From Buxus sempervirens (lineage: Eukaryota; Streptophyta; Magnoliopsida; Buxales; Buxaceae), in contig OX387184.1 of the NCBI GenBank assembly GCA_947561395.2, forward strand, positions 8,060,001 through 8,124,000: a stretch of DNA of 64,000 nucleotides, written 5' to 3'. A model generated the notes under the pieces. The model was not told where the DNA came from and made no database searches. It worked only from the letters and a program-made list of their open reading frames with translations. Both the position numbers and the translations under genes were made by a program. This document shows positions 13,268-22,909 of the stretch, in pieces (the stretch's first letter is position 1; each line of letters opens with the position of its first letter).

Positions 13268-13324
<57 letters not shown>

Positions 13325-15888
13325 GAGGTAATAAATAGCTCAAGGGTGATTAACAAGTTTTCAATTCTTAAGACAATAGTCTTGTTTCAAGGCTCAACAA
13401 TGACTTGTGTATCAAGCAGTTTTCTGTGCTACCAACGTGGCTGGTTTTGTTAGTAAGGAATCGATGTATCTTTGATGGGGTTTCTATTCAAAAGCATAAA
13501 ATTTTGGAAGATATTTTCATATCTGTTGCTGATTGGGTTAGTACAAGGAAGGAGTTCAGATCTGTTCCAAACAGTGACATACTACGGGATTGGGCTGCAG
13601 TTACGTTGATGGAATAGAGTATTCCAGCTTTAGCATCTTAGGGATGTGTTGTCTCTTGATGGTGTATCTTTTGTTAGTTGGATTCTGTAGATTATAGTTT
13701 CTTTTTCTTCTCTTTTTGTATCCCCATACCTCATGGGTCTTGTATTTTCTCTCTCTCTCCCCCTGTTTTAATGTATCTTTCATTATTCATCAAAAAAAAA
13801 AAAAACAATGGCTCGTGTTTTTGCATTTTTGCATTTATTATGCATAGATTGATTTCTAATATTCAAGAATATCTCACTGTTACTGTTACTTGTAGATGCT
13901 CTCATAGTTGGTGATCAAACTAGAACTAGAACTATGGAGTGTCACATTAGAATCTAAACTCTTACCATAATCTGAACTTAAGGCAAAATGTGCAGAATGC
14001 AACTTCAGTGACATCATGGATGATATCAAAGGTACTTGATCATGTGATCTCATGATGAGTACTTTTAACTTGATTGTTATTATTTAAAAGGATGGTGTTC
14101 ATAGTATCATGATTCAGGTAGCTAAAAGAAAATCTTGGTTGAACTAATGTAAGGCCAGCTATCTTTTGTCGAATAAAATATGAAAAAGCAAGATAATTAA
14201 AAAATGAGAGTAGCCAAGATGGGTATTTTTAATGGACCAAGTGGCAAAACTAGGAAAAATCAGAAACGAGCAAGCAGGAGGGATTGGTTTAGCACCAAGA
14301 TGGAGATAGAATAAAGCAGAATTGATGGAACTGTAGGCATGTCAATTGAAGACCAGTATGAGCATCGATGAGAATGAACAGGTTTCTGCACCTGGAAGAT
14401 CTTAAAAAGGTGAGAAGGCTGATAAAAACATTTGATGAGATCAATGATGTAACGACTTGTCCCAGCTATTAGTACAAACTATGGATCTAAATTAGCTGTA
14501 AGGTTGGAAAAGATTCGCATCATTGCAATTTGTTGGGAAAGATGTCATTGATTTTTTGAAATGGGTGGCTTCTACCATGTAATTCTAGACCACGTTTTTT
14601 TGGTTTGTCTAATTTTTTTCTTTTATCTTTTCAATCAATTTTTAATTTAGATTAAATGTTAGGTTTTTAGTTGTTTGGTTCTTCTTTTATCTTTTCAATC
14701 AATTTTTACTTGAGATTAAATGTTAGGTTTTTAGTTGTTTGGTTCATTGCTCAATTGAATATTTTGACAAGGAATATCTGCTTCCAATTTATGTGGTGTA
14801 TTTGTCTTCCAATTTCTTTTCTGGCTATAAATGTCATGCCTATGTTGGAAATTTATTTTTGTGAGCAGAACAAAAGCACAGGAGAGCTGAGCTTTCTAAC
14901 AAGTTTTATGAACTTTGGGGGTTCCATGGGTATGAGATTATGTTCCTAGCTGCATTTCTCTTTATTCAAAGCTGGATGTGATTTGATCCACTGACTTGTG
15001 ACTCCATATTCTGCAGTAAGAGTTTTTACCAGTATTCAGGAAAAAGCTCCAACAAGCGGTATCCTTGAATTCTACGTTGTGTCAAATCTTGATTGCATTT
15101 TCATTTCAATCACATATTACCATGGCAATGCTAATAGGATCATCTTTAGGTTTCTGAGAAGGATGTTATATTACATCCTCCAATCTACGTTGAAGTGAAA
15201 GTTTCCAAATATTTGGTAACTTTCAAAATTTTTACAATAATTAGTCACTATAACCATTTATTATTGTCTTTCTGGGAAGGCCAAAAGCATTATGGTTGTG
15301 ACATAAGTTTTTGGCCGTGATGACCGATAAAGGGAAGGAATCATAGGAAACTAAATTAATAATGGACAACTTATAAATCTACGTGCTTTATGTTCGGTAT
15401 TTGATGTATTATATTTCATAGTGAAGAAGATCAATGCTATGCTTTTGATCCTTGCACCCAGATCTAAATTATGTATCGGACACATATAATACCATTATTG
15501 GCAAGTTTTATGGTGGGACCATTTGCTATTTTCTTTCTGCTTATATGAAATTGGATAGTTATAGTCATCTGATTGTAGCTGTCTCAACATATCGGACACA
15601 TATAATACCATTAAACTGTATATTTTTGTATGGTTTTTTTTTTTCTTTTTAAATACTGTTTTTCAGTGCCAACCTTCCAGAACATTTATCCGTCATTTTG
15701 AAGGATACTGAAATGTATGTGTCAGTTATGTGCTTTACTTAAATCATTTGTCTGCCTTGATTTTTTTTAACCCCCTCTCTGAAGTGATCTTGGGCTCTGT
15801 GATTGGAATTGTTACAAATGGCGCCATTGTCAGTCAGATACTTATGTATCAGAAGCCGCCTGAAAAGAAAGAGAAGAAAGCAGAATAA
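6969..15888 (+). CDS. MPDU1: Mannose-P-dolichol utilization defect 1 (MPDU1) homologue, PQ-loop protein
   Basis: Eight exons: 6969-7121, 8101-8254, 8842-8914, 9065-9131, 9419-9478, 14869-14929, 15017-15058 and 15785-15888; they join to 237 residues, the usual plant length. Two PQ-loop repeats are visible: [15 protein letters not shown] with the following helices, and [20 protein letters not shown]. The C terminus is Lys-rich ([10 protein letters not shown]). MPDU1 is a multispanning ER protein needed for use of mannose-P-dolichol and glucose-P-dolichol in N-glycan and GPI assembly (established for mammalian MPDU1/Lec35). The ATG at 6969 is chosen because the following text matches the conserved family N terminus. 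Introns 3 and 7 have U12-type donors. Intron 5 (9479-14868) is swollen by an endogenous pararetrovirus inverted repeat and a LINE tail. Confidence 0.93.
8915..9064 (+). other. U12-type intron 3 of the MPDU1 homologue
   Basis: The donor is GTATCCTAGT, matching the U12 consensus GTATCCTT at seven of eight positions, and the frame fixes it: GCA TTA CT joins A TAT TGT to give the conserved ALLYCAVAPT. A branch-like TTCTTTAAT lies at 9042-9050, about 15 bases before the acceptor, matching TTCCTTAAC at seven of nine positions. No major-class donor in reach restores the frame. Confidence 0.8.
9926..11496 (-). mobile_element. Left arm of endogenous pararetrovirus inverted repeat
   Basis: This arm is the reverse complement of 11724-13272, at a high identity judged by eye, with small indels. 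Read on the minus strand it runs: viral coding end, TGACGTCA-type enhancer region, TATA box, long leader, and then the initiator-tRNA-Met primer site TGGTATCA at 9915-9922. Outside it is a short (TA)n tract (9897-9914). The order coding end, promoter, leader, primer site is the intergenic layout of Caulimoviridae. It lies within intron 5 of the MPDU1 homologue. Confidence 0.75.
10776..10960 (-). promoter_or_regulatory. Viral-type promoter, left arm (outward, minus)
   Basis: Mirror copy of the right-arm promoter: TATA box at 10777-10783 on the minus strand with TGACGTCA-type motifs upstream (about 10890-10960). If active it would transcribe leftwards, antisense to the MPDU1 homologue. Confidence 0.5.
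11046..11525 (-). pseudogene. Pararetrovirus-like coding remnant, left-arm copy
   Basis: An open frame of 159 residues on the minus strand ends with an acidic tail rich in Asp/Glu ([11 protein letters not shown]). A central TKWWDRFD stretch resembles Trp-rich segments found in plant retroelement polyproteins. It stops directly upstream of the viral-type promoter, so it represents the 3' end of the last viral frame. The homologous part begins near 11496; codons upstream of that belong to the spacer. The exact viral domain is not recognised. Confidence 0.55.
11530..12144 (+). pseudogene. Pararetrovirus-like coding remnant: RT start fused to right-arm coding end
   Basis: The spacer (11530-11655) encodes a segment with TKARPIQM and DLLDKKIIR, the block that opens the reverse transcriptase of caulimovirid/EPRV polyproteins. 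It is followed by three direct copies of AGCTTTGTTATCTTCA (11658, 11690 and 11722) and then, in the same frame, by the right-arm copy of the acidic-tailed coding end. The frame stops at 11979 after a short deletion; a second piece runs to the TGA at 12142-12144. The middle and catalytic part of RT is absent, so this is a defective internal-deletion derivative. Confidence 0.65.
11724..13272 (+). mobile_element. Right arm of endogenous pararetrovirus inverted repeat
   Basis: This is the plus-strand copy of the left arm. It carries the same coding end, enhancer/TATA region and leader, then runs straight into a long (TA)n tract where the left arm has its primer site. Compared with the left arm, its coding part has a short deletion ending in a stop at 11977-11979. 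The two arms are separated by 227 bases (11497-11723). Confidence 0.75.
12225..12425 (+). promoter_or_regulatory. Viral-type promoter, right arm (outward, plus)
   Basis: Several TGATGTCA-like motifs and one palindromic TGACGTCA (12303-12310), the as-1/TGA-factor core, precede TATAAAAGG (12418-12426) by about 110 bases. This resembles the enhancer-TATA arrangement of caulimovirid promoters. It points away from the centre of the inverted repeat, in the same direction as MPDU1 transcription. Confidence 0.5.
13269..13321. repeat. (TA)n microsatellite at the right end of the pararetrovirus insert
   Basis: About 26 uninterrupted TA units. A shorter (TA)n lies at the opposite viral end (9897-9914). 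The right-arm primer site expected here has been lost or overwritten by the repeat. Confidence 0.97.
13380..13804 (+). pseudogene. 5'-truncated LINE 3' end with poly(A) tail in MPDU1 intron 5
   Basis: A frame ending at 13617 encodes [12 protein letters not shown] and later STRKEFRS with DILRDWAA, the pattern of the extreme C terminus of plant L1-type LINE ORF2. A 3' UTR of about 170 bases and a poly(A) tract (13792-13804) follow. Only the last part of the element is present. Confidence 0.7.
14621..14745. repeat. Tandem duplication, about 63 bp unit x2
   Basis: Two adjacent copies of a T-rich unit beginning TCTTTTATCTTTTCAATCAA and ending TTTTTAGTTGTTTGGTTC lie at the 3' end of MPDU1 intron 5. 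They differ by a few bases. Confidence 0.85.
15059..15784 (+). other. U12-type intron 7 of the MPDU1 homologue
   Basis: The donor is GTATCCTTGA, a perfect match to the U12 consensus. A branch-like TTTTTTAAC ends at 15771, about 14 bases before the AG at 15783-15784. The flanking exons join as AGC G + TG ATC to give [14 protein letters not shown], as expected for the family. Confidence 0.85.
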
Positions 15889-18093
15889 TTGTCCTGGATC
15901 AGACAACGAAGGGGACTTTGGACAGATTCAAGATTCAACCGGAGCTACGTGTGTGCTACCACATGTACGGTCATCAATATACAATGGAGATGTGAAATTA
16001 GTTTCTCTGCTGATTTTAAGATATAAATTTACATCTTATTATCGATTTTCCATTTTCCATCCGTCATCTTGCTTCTGATGATTATGTTTCTTGATTATCA
16101 TCTTTGGAAACAAAGAAGGGCCTCTGAACAGACAATTCCCATATTTCAATCTGGTTTTATTTATTTTTTCTGCTTGCTGGAATTGTTTTTGGGGTCTTCA
16201 TTGTCATATCTTAATATTATTTGGTTTCCAGTTCACATGATTAACCAGACAGCAGTTATGAAAGAAATGCTCATCCAAGGGGCCGAGGTCCACCACCATT
16301 GGACAAGCACTAAACTTGATCACAGATTACAGGCATTTGATGTCCCACGTTATCTTCCAAGATAAGCAAGAGAGTGGCAATATTGTGCACCAGGTATTTG
16401 AATTTGTTCGCTCAGTATCAACCTGGATGCTGCTTGCCAGGGCCCCAAATGTATGGCTACATCGTGGGCCCAAAGAGATGATGTCAGCTGTCTGATTGAT
16501 TTGTATTGAGTCTTGAAGAACCCCTGCAGCTTGAAGTCCTAATAGATGCAAAAAAAAAAACAGGTCATTGCATGGATAATGACTTGGTTTACTTTGATAG
16601 GCGTTCCAGTTGGTCGGACAGATTTAGCAACCAGTCAAAAGGAAAATAATTTTAAGGAGATTGTATGAGTTCGTTTGTTCATTTGCTGCATGTACGGGTC
16701 AGTACAACTTGGCTTTGAACACAGAATAGATCCAAACCCAACGCAAGCTAGTGAAAATGTGGTCAGAGAACGAAGTCTCTGACTGACTTTGGAACGAAGC
16801 AGGTCATTGCATGGATAATGACTTGGTTTACTTTGAAAGGCGTTCCAGGTGATGGGGCAGATTTAGCAACCAGTCAAACAGGAGAGAACATATGTTACGG
16901 TAAGGGGACATTGATTAATAGAGCAGAATTGAAACAAAAAGCACGACAAATAAATTTTTTTGAACATTCAAAAATCAACAAGGGAGATTTGGGTCTGACA
17001 ATCTATGCTAGAATCATCGGCCTTTCCCTTTTTATCGGGATAGTTATGCCATGTTAGCACATCTAACCAAATTGAATGGAATGTGAGTGAAGTGTTTTCT
17101 AAATAGGTTCCATAGTCTTTTTCTACGTGCTTAGGGCGTGAAGTCTCCTATTATCTTTAAAATGAAAGGTAAAATATGATAATTTCTCCTTCTCAAGTCT
17201 CAACCTCTGGAAAGAAGAATTCCATCACGTACTTTTAAGCATTTTTTCAATCCTTTTTCCTTTCCTTTTTTTGGTCTTTTTTTCCTATCCTTTTTGGTCA
17301 AAAAGCTAAAATATGGTTTGTAATTCACATTTAATTGGTGCTTTAAAACGCTTAAAGTTAGTACTTCCGGCATTCTTTCCAAAAGAAAGTTGACTCGAGA
17401 AACCTTTGTGACAAACCATGAGACGTTAAGCCGGAGATCGTTGAAACCTTCAAATGGTAGCTTCTCTTGTCAGGATTACGTTTACATTGTAAGATCAATC
17501 TTTCCGAAATTAAAGAACTCTTGATGCGATCCAAATCACTGTAATTACATACACGGTGAAGTCCAAAATAAATAATCCAGGAACAATAGCCTATATCACA
17601 ATCCCTCGACCATTAAAGAGCCCAGAAAAAAGGCAAAAGGAAAGTACTTCAACGTGTCTTTAAACTTTTCAGAAAAGAAAAATAAAAATCAATTAAGCTC
17701 ACGCATAAACCACCAAAAATGATAAAGGGTCTTTCAGCTTACCAAAAAAGATAAAGGGTCTGTCACAAGTTTTTATAACATGATTTGCTGTCTGGGACGG
17801 ATCTCGATGATATACCCTAAAAAACAGAAAAAAAAGAAAAAAAAAAGGGATCTCGATGATATTATGAATACAAATTAAAAGTCGCCAAGTATTTGAAATG
17901 TTAATCTGATTCCATAGTTTTTATCATTTTTTATTTCATTTTAAACAGAAAAACCATTGAACCCCAGTTGAAAATTCTGTAATAAAATATTTCAATCAGA
18001 TGCTAAAATTTATCCAATATTGCTAACGTTTTCGTAAGGATGATGAGGTCGACAAATACATTGACGTTCCATAAGCTTACATGTTTTATTATT
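15889..18093. other. Intergenic region downstream of the MPDU1 homologue
   Basis: The first few hundred bases are presumably the MPDU1 3' UTR. An interspersed direct repeat of about 85 bases follows (annotated separately), then AT-rich DNA with a small duplication of GGATCTCGATGATAT at 17800 and 17850. No protein-coding gene is supported; open frames here are short and match nothing recognisable. Confidence 0.7.
16562..16890. repeat. Interspersed direct repeat (16562-16650 and 16801-16890)
   Basis: Both copies begin CAGGTCATTGCATGGATAAT and extend through GATTTAGCAACCAGTCAAA with few differences, separated by 150 bases of unrelated sequence. Function is unknown; a local duplication is the simplest reading. 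Confidence 0.85.
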
Positions 18094-18496
18094 GGGATAA
18101 TTATAATTTATCCCTTGAGGTTTCAAACAATCCTACTTTTTCTCTTGAGATTTTTAAAATAGCAATTACCATCGTAAGGATGGTGAGATTGACAAATACA
18201 TTGCGTACAACAGTTTTCCTTTCTAAAGGTTTGACTAATGAGATGACAAGAGAAAACTTCATATATTGACAATTTTATCCCTTTTATTTTAATCCACTGA
18301 AAGATATATTTGGTATTTAAAAGTGACAAAGTTGTTAATATATGTTATTTTCTCTTGTCATCTCATCCACCAAATCCTTAGAAAGGAAAAACTTTTAGAC
18401 ACATCAAACCTCAAGATGGTAAATTGGTATTTCAAAAACCTCAAAGGAGAAAGTGAGATTATTCGAAACCTTAAAAAAGTAAACTGTAATTATCCC
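18094..18496. mobile_element. Mutator-like MITE with terminal inverted repeats
   Basis: The left end GGGATAATTATAATTTA pairs with the right end TAAACTGTAATTATCCC. Immediate flanks are TTTATTATT on the left and TTTATTATA on the right, a 9-base target duplication with one mismatch, as expected for Mutator-type elements. The 403-base interior has no coding capacity. Confidence 0.65.
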
Positions 18497-18531
18497 TTTA
18501 TTATATTTAAGGTGTCTTTATATGCAGTATG

Positions 18532-19623
18532 TGTTGCTCCGAAATTGGGCCGGTGTGGACACGTGTCGGTGTTGATGATGTGTCTCTATGCAGGCGTGCC
18601 AGTATCGTTTGATACAATGATTTCGAGTCGGGTTCTGACCCCGGGCACTTGTTCCGAATCTAAACCGGGGTTGGTTCAATCGTACTGCAAGTCACCTGTA
18701 ATAAAACCGGTCAGGCGATAATATGAAGACTAGGGGTTCGGTCTTTGTTTGGGTTCTTGTAAGTGTTTGAAAGCAAAAGCAACTAATGGCACACAAATCC
18801 TTTATTATAAAATCGGCCGACGGCCGAAAGCGACAACAGATAATCCCCAAAAAGGAAACTGACAGGGCTTGCAGGATCGGCCTGTCTTGGTCTTATAGCT
18901 GTAAACGGGTATAAGCACAAGAAGAAGGGGGCGGCTGCTAGCAAAGCCAATTCAGGGGGTTTACCTCGGATTGCTGTCTAACCGAAAATACACAAGTCAC
19001 CTGGCTTGATCAGAGCAAGTCTCGGGACCTGCTGCTCGGGATTCTGTGGACACAGAACTGCGAGTCAGGGGTGGCCTCAATTTACCCTCCGGTGGCAGGA
19101 TTCTGGTGTTGATCGGAGTAAAGAGGGGTCTAAGGTGTCACTGCGACTGGAAGCAGTGAGAGGAGTTCTAGTTTATCCTTCTGACTACAGTGTAGGAGAA
19201 GAGATAAAGATCACGGATGATCAAAATAATATTATAACCGGTTGCGGTTGGATGGATTGTGTCTTCGAGCTCTTCAAAGTTGTGTCTTTTATAGCGGATC
19301 CTTGACGGTTGCTCAACGTCCTACTCTTGCACGATCTTCATGGTGGTTGGCCATCTTCAGTCTTCTGCTCCAGAAAGATAACCGCCCGGCCACAATTTTA
19401 AATATGTTACTTTCGAACGACCGATGGCACGATCTTCTGATAGTTGTGAATGTGGTTTGTTGTATTAGCTTGCGTGGCTTTAACTGTACTCTTGGTTTAT
19501 GCGTATGCTGACGTGGCGTGTCCAATTGTACAAAGCCTACATGTGTTGATGCTATGGCCTAAGTAAGCCACATAGGTACCACGTGGTCTTTTCTTATTCG
19601 TTGGTCCGTATAGGGTGTAAACA
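18532..19623. mobile_element. Solo LTR, 1,092 bp
   Basis: It begins TGTTGCTCCG, ends GTGTAAACA, and is flanked on both sides by the exact 5-base duplication GTATG (18527-18531 and 19624-19628). It is clearly more GC-rich than its surroundings and has no internal retrotransposon coding region, as expected after LTR-LTR recombination. The superfamily cannot be told from the LTR alone. Confidence 0.75.
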
Positions 19624-19729
19624 GTATGCCAGCTACTTCCTTAACAGATGTACAGAAAACAAATTATAGACAAATTGAGCGGCAAACTAGGACAAGATAA
19701 AAGAGGAAGAAATCCTGAATCTTGCCGTC

Positions 19730-19910
19730 CACATACCTTCCAAGCAACAAACCCAAGACCGTTTCATTTAAAGCCACTCAGTGGTTCCAACATGAAACTT
19801 GCGGATGGATGCAACTTTTCAATAGTGGAGCCCACACCCCAAAATGCATCTCAGCCAGTGGTTTCATTGAACCATTGGATTTTGGCTATAGAAGAAATGC
19901 TCACAACAAA
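19730..19910 (-). repeat. Dispersed repeat, copy 1 (related to 47437-47613)
   Basis: On the minus strand, the text AGCCAAAATCCAATGGTTC and, further on, GCATCCATCCGCAAGTTTCA with GAGTGGCTTTAAATGAAACG line up in order with 47437-47613 on the plus strand. This suggests two old copies of one interspersed element; its class is unknown. Confidence 0.5.
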
Positions 19911-21610
19911 CCCCAGAGTGCCAATTGCGGCAAGATCATGGAGAAAAAAATTTATATACGCCATTGTGCTTTTCATGACATGAATTTTTATCGGCGAGCC
20001 CCACGCATCCAAAAGCAACGTATCCCGTTGAATGGTGTTAATGAACATAAAAAACAAATGCCCATTGTACCATAAAATTATCTTCCCCAATTAAACAATA
20101 GAGACGATAATGAACGGACTCTCTCAAGTTTAAATAGTTTAGATCAATGTCAACTTAACATTTTTACTCTATAGTTTACATCAAATGTAATTGCATACGC
20201 AAAACATTGAAGTCACTACAAATAATAAGGTGTCTTGAATTCCAGATATCCTTAAATTTCATTTTGATCCAAGCGTCTAAATGGATCATGTAAATCTCAG
20301 TTTTCAAGTAAAATTAAGGACCAGAAGAAGAGGGTTAAAATGACAGCATACCCGTACCAATCTGCTGCATGTGAGCATTTATTAATCATCATCTTCCAAT
20401 TTATCAATTCAGCTGCAAAACCTTTTAACCTACCAAACCTACCATCTTCACATGCAAGAAATCATCCCCACAAGACTTTTGGTCTTCATTTCTTTTTGAT
20501 TTGTTTGACTGCAAAGGCATCCACACCTTGAAGGTACCTAGAAATCTAGAGCCTCATTGCGTTAAGGCATTTCTAGCCAGAAAAGGGGCCTGTGGTACCT
20601 CTACCCTTGCTTAGTTTGCATGCAAATTCGTAAAAAAGCACCTGCTGATAAACTCAATTAATAAGAATACCATTCTAGGTCCACTGCTCTCTAGAGAGGG
20701 GCAAAATCTTTGGGTCTTAATCAAGGTCCAACTTGCTAACAAACCTTTAGCCTAAATTGAAAAAATAATCTGCTTCAAGATCTTATTGCAAGCATTATAA
20801 AAAAAAAAATTTCTACACACGATGAGACTGGAACAAGTCCGGAAGTTCAAGCCTTCTCAATCTTTCTGCTTGTAAGCTTAATGATGTTCTTGGCATTTTC
20901 AATACTAACATTCCTGAAAACTCTCACATATAGAGGCAACATAATATCAATTCTCTCAGAAGACCATTTAACAACAGAGCTACTACCTCTATAAGAAAAT
21001 CTTTAAAACATTATATGAAAGACACAGGAGACCGCTACATGGTTCAAACCCTGTGAAAATAAAAAACATAAGAAAGCTTACAAATCATATGGGCCCAAGT
21101 ATGCAAAACATGAAGACAAATAACTAAAATAGTCAATGATTACAGGAGTCTGCTAGAGGCAGTCAAATCAAATATAAGGATGACTTGGCTTCATATACAA
21201 TTGATACATCTTACATAAAAGCCACAAGACTGGGTCCAACTCCAGTTTGAGTTCAACTTGATAGAGATACATATATCTATAATTCATGCAACTTCTTATA
21301 TAAATAATCATTAGTAGTGCAATTCCATATTTCTGTTATTTAAGGAGAACTAGTTCATGAAGATATGCAAACGAAGTATGAAAAATGTAAAACTAGAATG
21401 GATTACAATGATAAAGTTAGGGTTCTGATATTGCAAATGAACAATTTAGAATCACCACAATTCTCATATTACTGCAATGTGAAAAATATTATATTTCATT
21501 ATATGTACCCAAATGCTCATTTTCAATATCAAAATCCATGAATATTATTCAGGTAAGACTCAGTCAATTATAAGTGCTTTCAAGAAAGTCAAAGTTTTTT
21601 TTTTCTTTTC

Positions 21611-21748
21611 CACATATTAGAAAATTCCAAATTGCAGAACAGAAAAGATTCAGCATGGGCAACCATGCAGGTAATTTCGCACATATTAGAAAATTCCAAA
21701 TTGCAGAATAGAAAGGATTCAGCATGGGCAACCATGCAGGTATTTTCG
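21611..21748. repeat. Tandem duplication, 69 bp unit x2
   Basis: Two adjacent copies begin CACATATTAGAAAATTCC and include CAGCATGGGCAACCATGCAG, which contains a small palindrome (CATGGGCAACCATG). A third, truncated start (CACATA) follows at 21749. Confidence 0.92.
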
Positions 21749-22909
21749 CACATAAGCAAAGCAAAAAGTTCTTTCCATTTTTATTTCTTTCTTTTTTCCA
21801 TATATACAAATTATTAAACAAGAAATAAGATTGTGAAAAGGTCAAAAGGAACACGCAAATATCAGTAATTGATTACCAAGTAAAAGAGAAAAACAAGACT
21901 GGCTCCAAGTTAATGGGATTTGGTCGGCTGACTTAAATCAACTTGGATTAGTCACTCTTAACATTTCTATAAAGCTTAGACTGACTGGGTTGTGGTTGTG
22001 GAACACAATTTTGGTTTGAGTACCATAAGAAGTGAAAACATGGGAGTAATGACAATCATACTCAGTACATGTAGTTGCACCCCACACATTTTCTACCCAC
22101 CTCAAACAGCATAAATTCTCAACCAAACAACATAATTTCAAGGGTAAAACGTCTGTGGTATGACACAATAAGACAACCTCCTTTCCTTCCTCCACCTCCC
22201 AACTCTGCCACGCCAGCGCCACCCACCCCAAAAGAGAAAAAAAAAATAGTTATCTGGCTCATCCAAGAAGAAAAACAAGCTAGGAGAACATAAAATGCCT
22301 ATGCTCAAGTGAATCAAGGCAGCAGAGACATAATAAAGACAAATATTTGACATATTGTGGTGAAGATTAAGCCTTAGAAAGCAGCGTAGGAAAAACAGAG
22401 TGATACAAGAAGGATTGCAAGAACCATAGTGAAGATTAAAGTGCAAGCTTTTCAAACAATTATTTGAGTTGCCTTTGATTTCCCCTTGCATGAAATAACT
22501 TAGACGTACAGGGATGTTAGAACGCATTTGCTACATTCTCTTAGCAAGTAACAAAGGTATTTCGAATCAACAACATATGAGTATAACCAATCGGTTGCAG
22601 TGCATGTTCAAATAAACCCATCTCGCAGAGATCAAGAACTGTGAATCTAAAAACACTAAAAAATAAGAAACATAACAACTGTTGTATGAGCCAGAAATCA
22701 AAATAGAAAGGAAGAAACGTAAGAGCACTTATCTAAAACAAGAGAGACCAGCAAACTTTCCACAGTTGTCATTTCCAAAGATGAGGATTCAATTTTAAAA
22801 ACAAACAACACACAATATTAAAGATAATGAAGCCAACATGAGATGTTACATCATAAAACAATGTAAACAGAGCAAGTCATCTTTGTTTCCAGAATTTAAT
22901 TTGGTTCTG

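Larger units (their letters stand above)
19629..22909. other. Intergenic region between the solo LTR and SKIP2
   Basis: AT-rich DNA. It contains a dispersed repeat (19730-19910, minus) related to one at 47437 and a 69-base tandem duplication (21611-21748). The right end is the presumed 3' UTR of the minus-strand F-box gene. No further gene is supported. Confidence 0.65.

Noticed and set aside
13220-13453. Open frame whose translation repeats Ile-Tyr
   Set aside because: It is a read-through of the (TA)n microsatellite at the viral end, with no independent evidence of coding.
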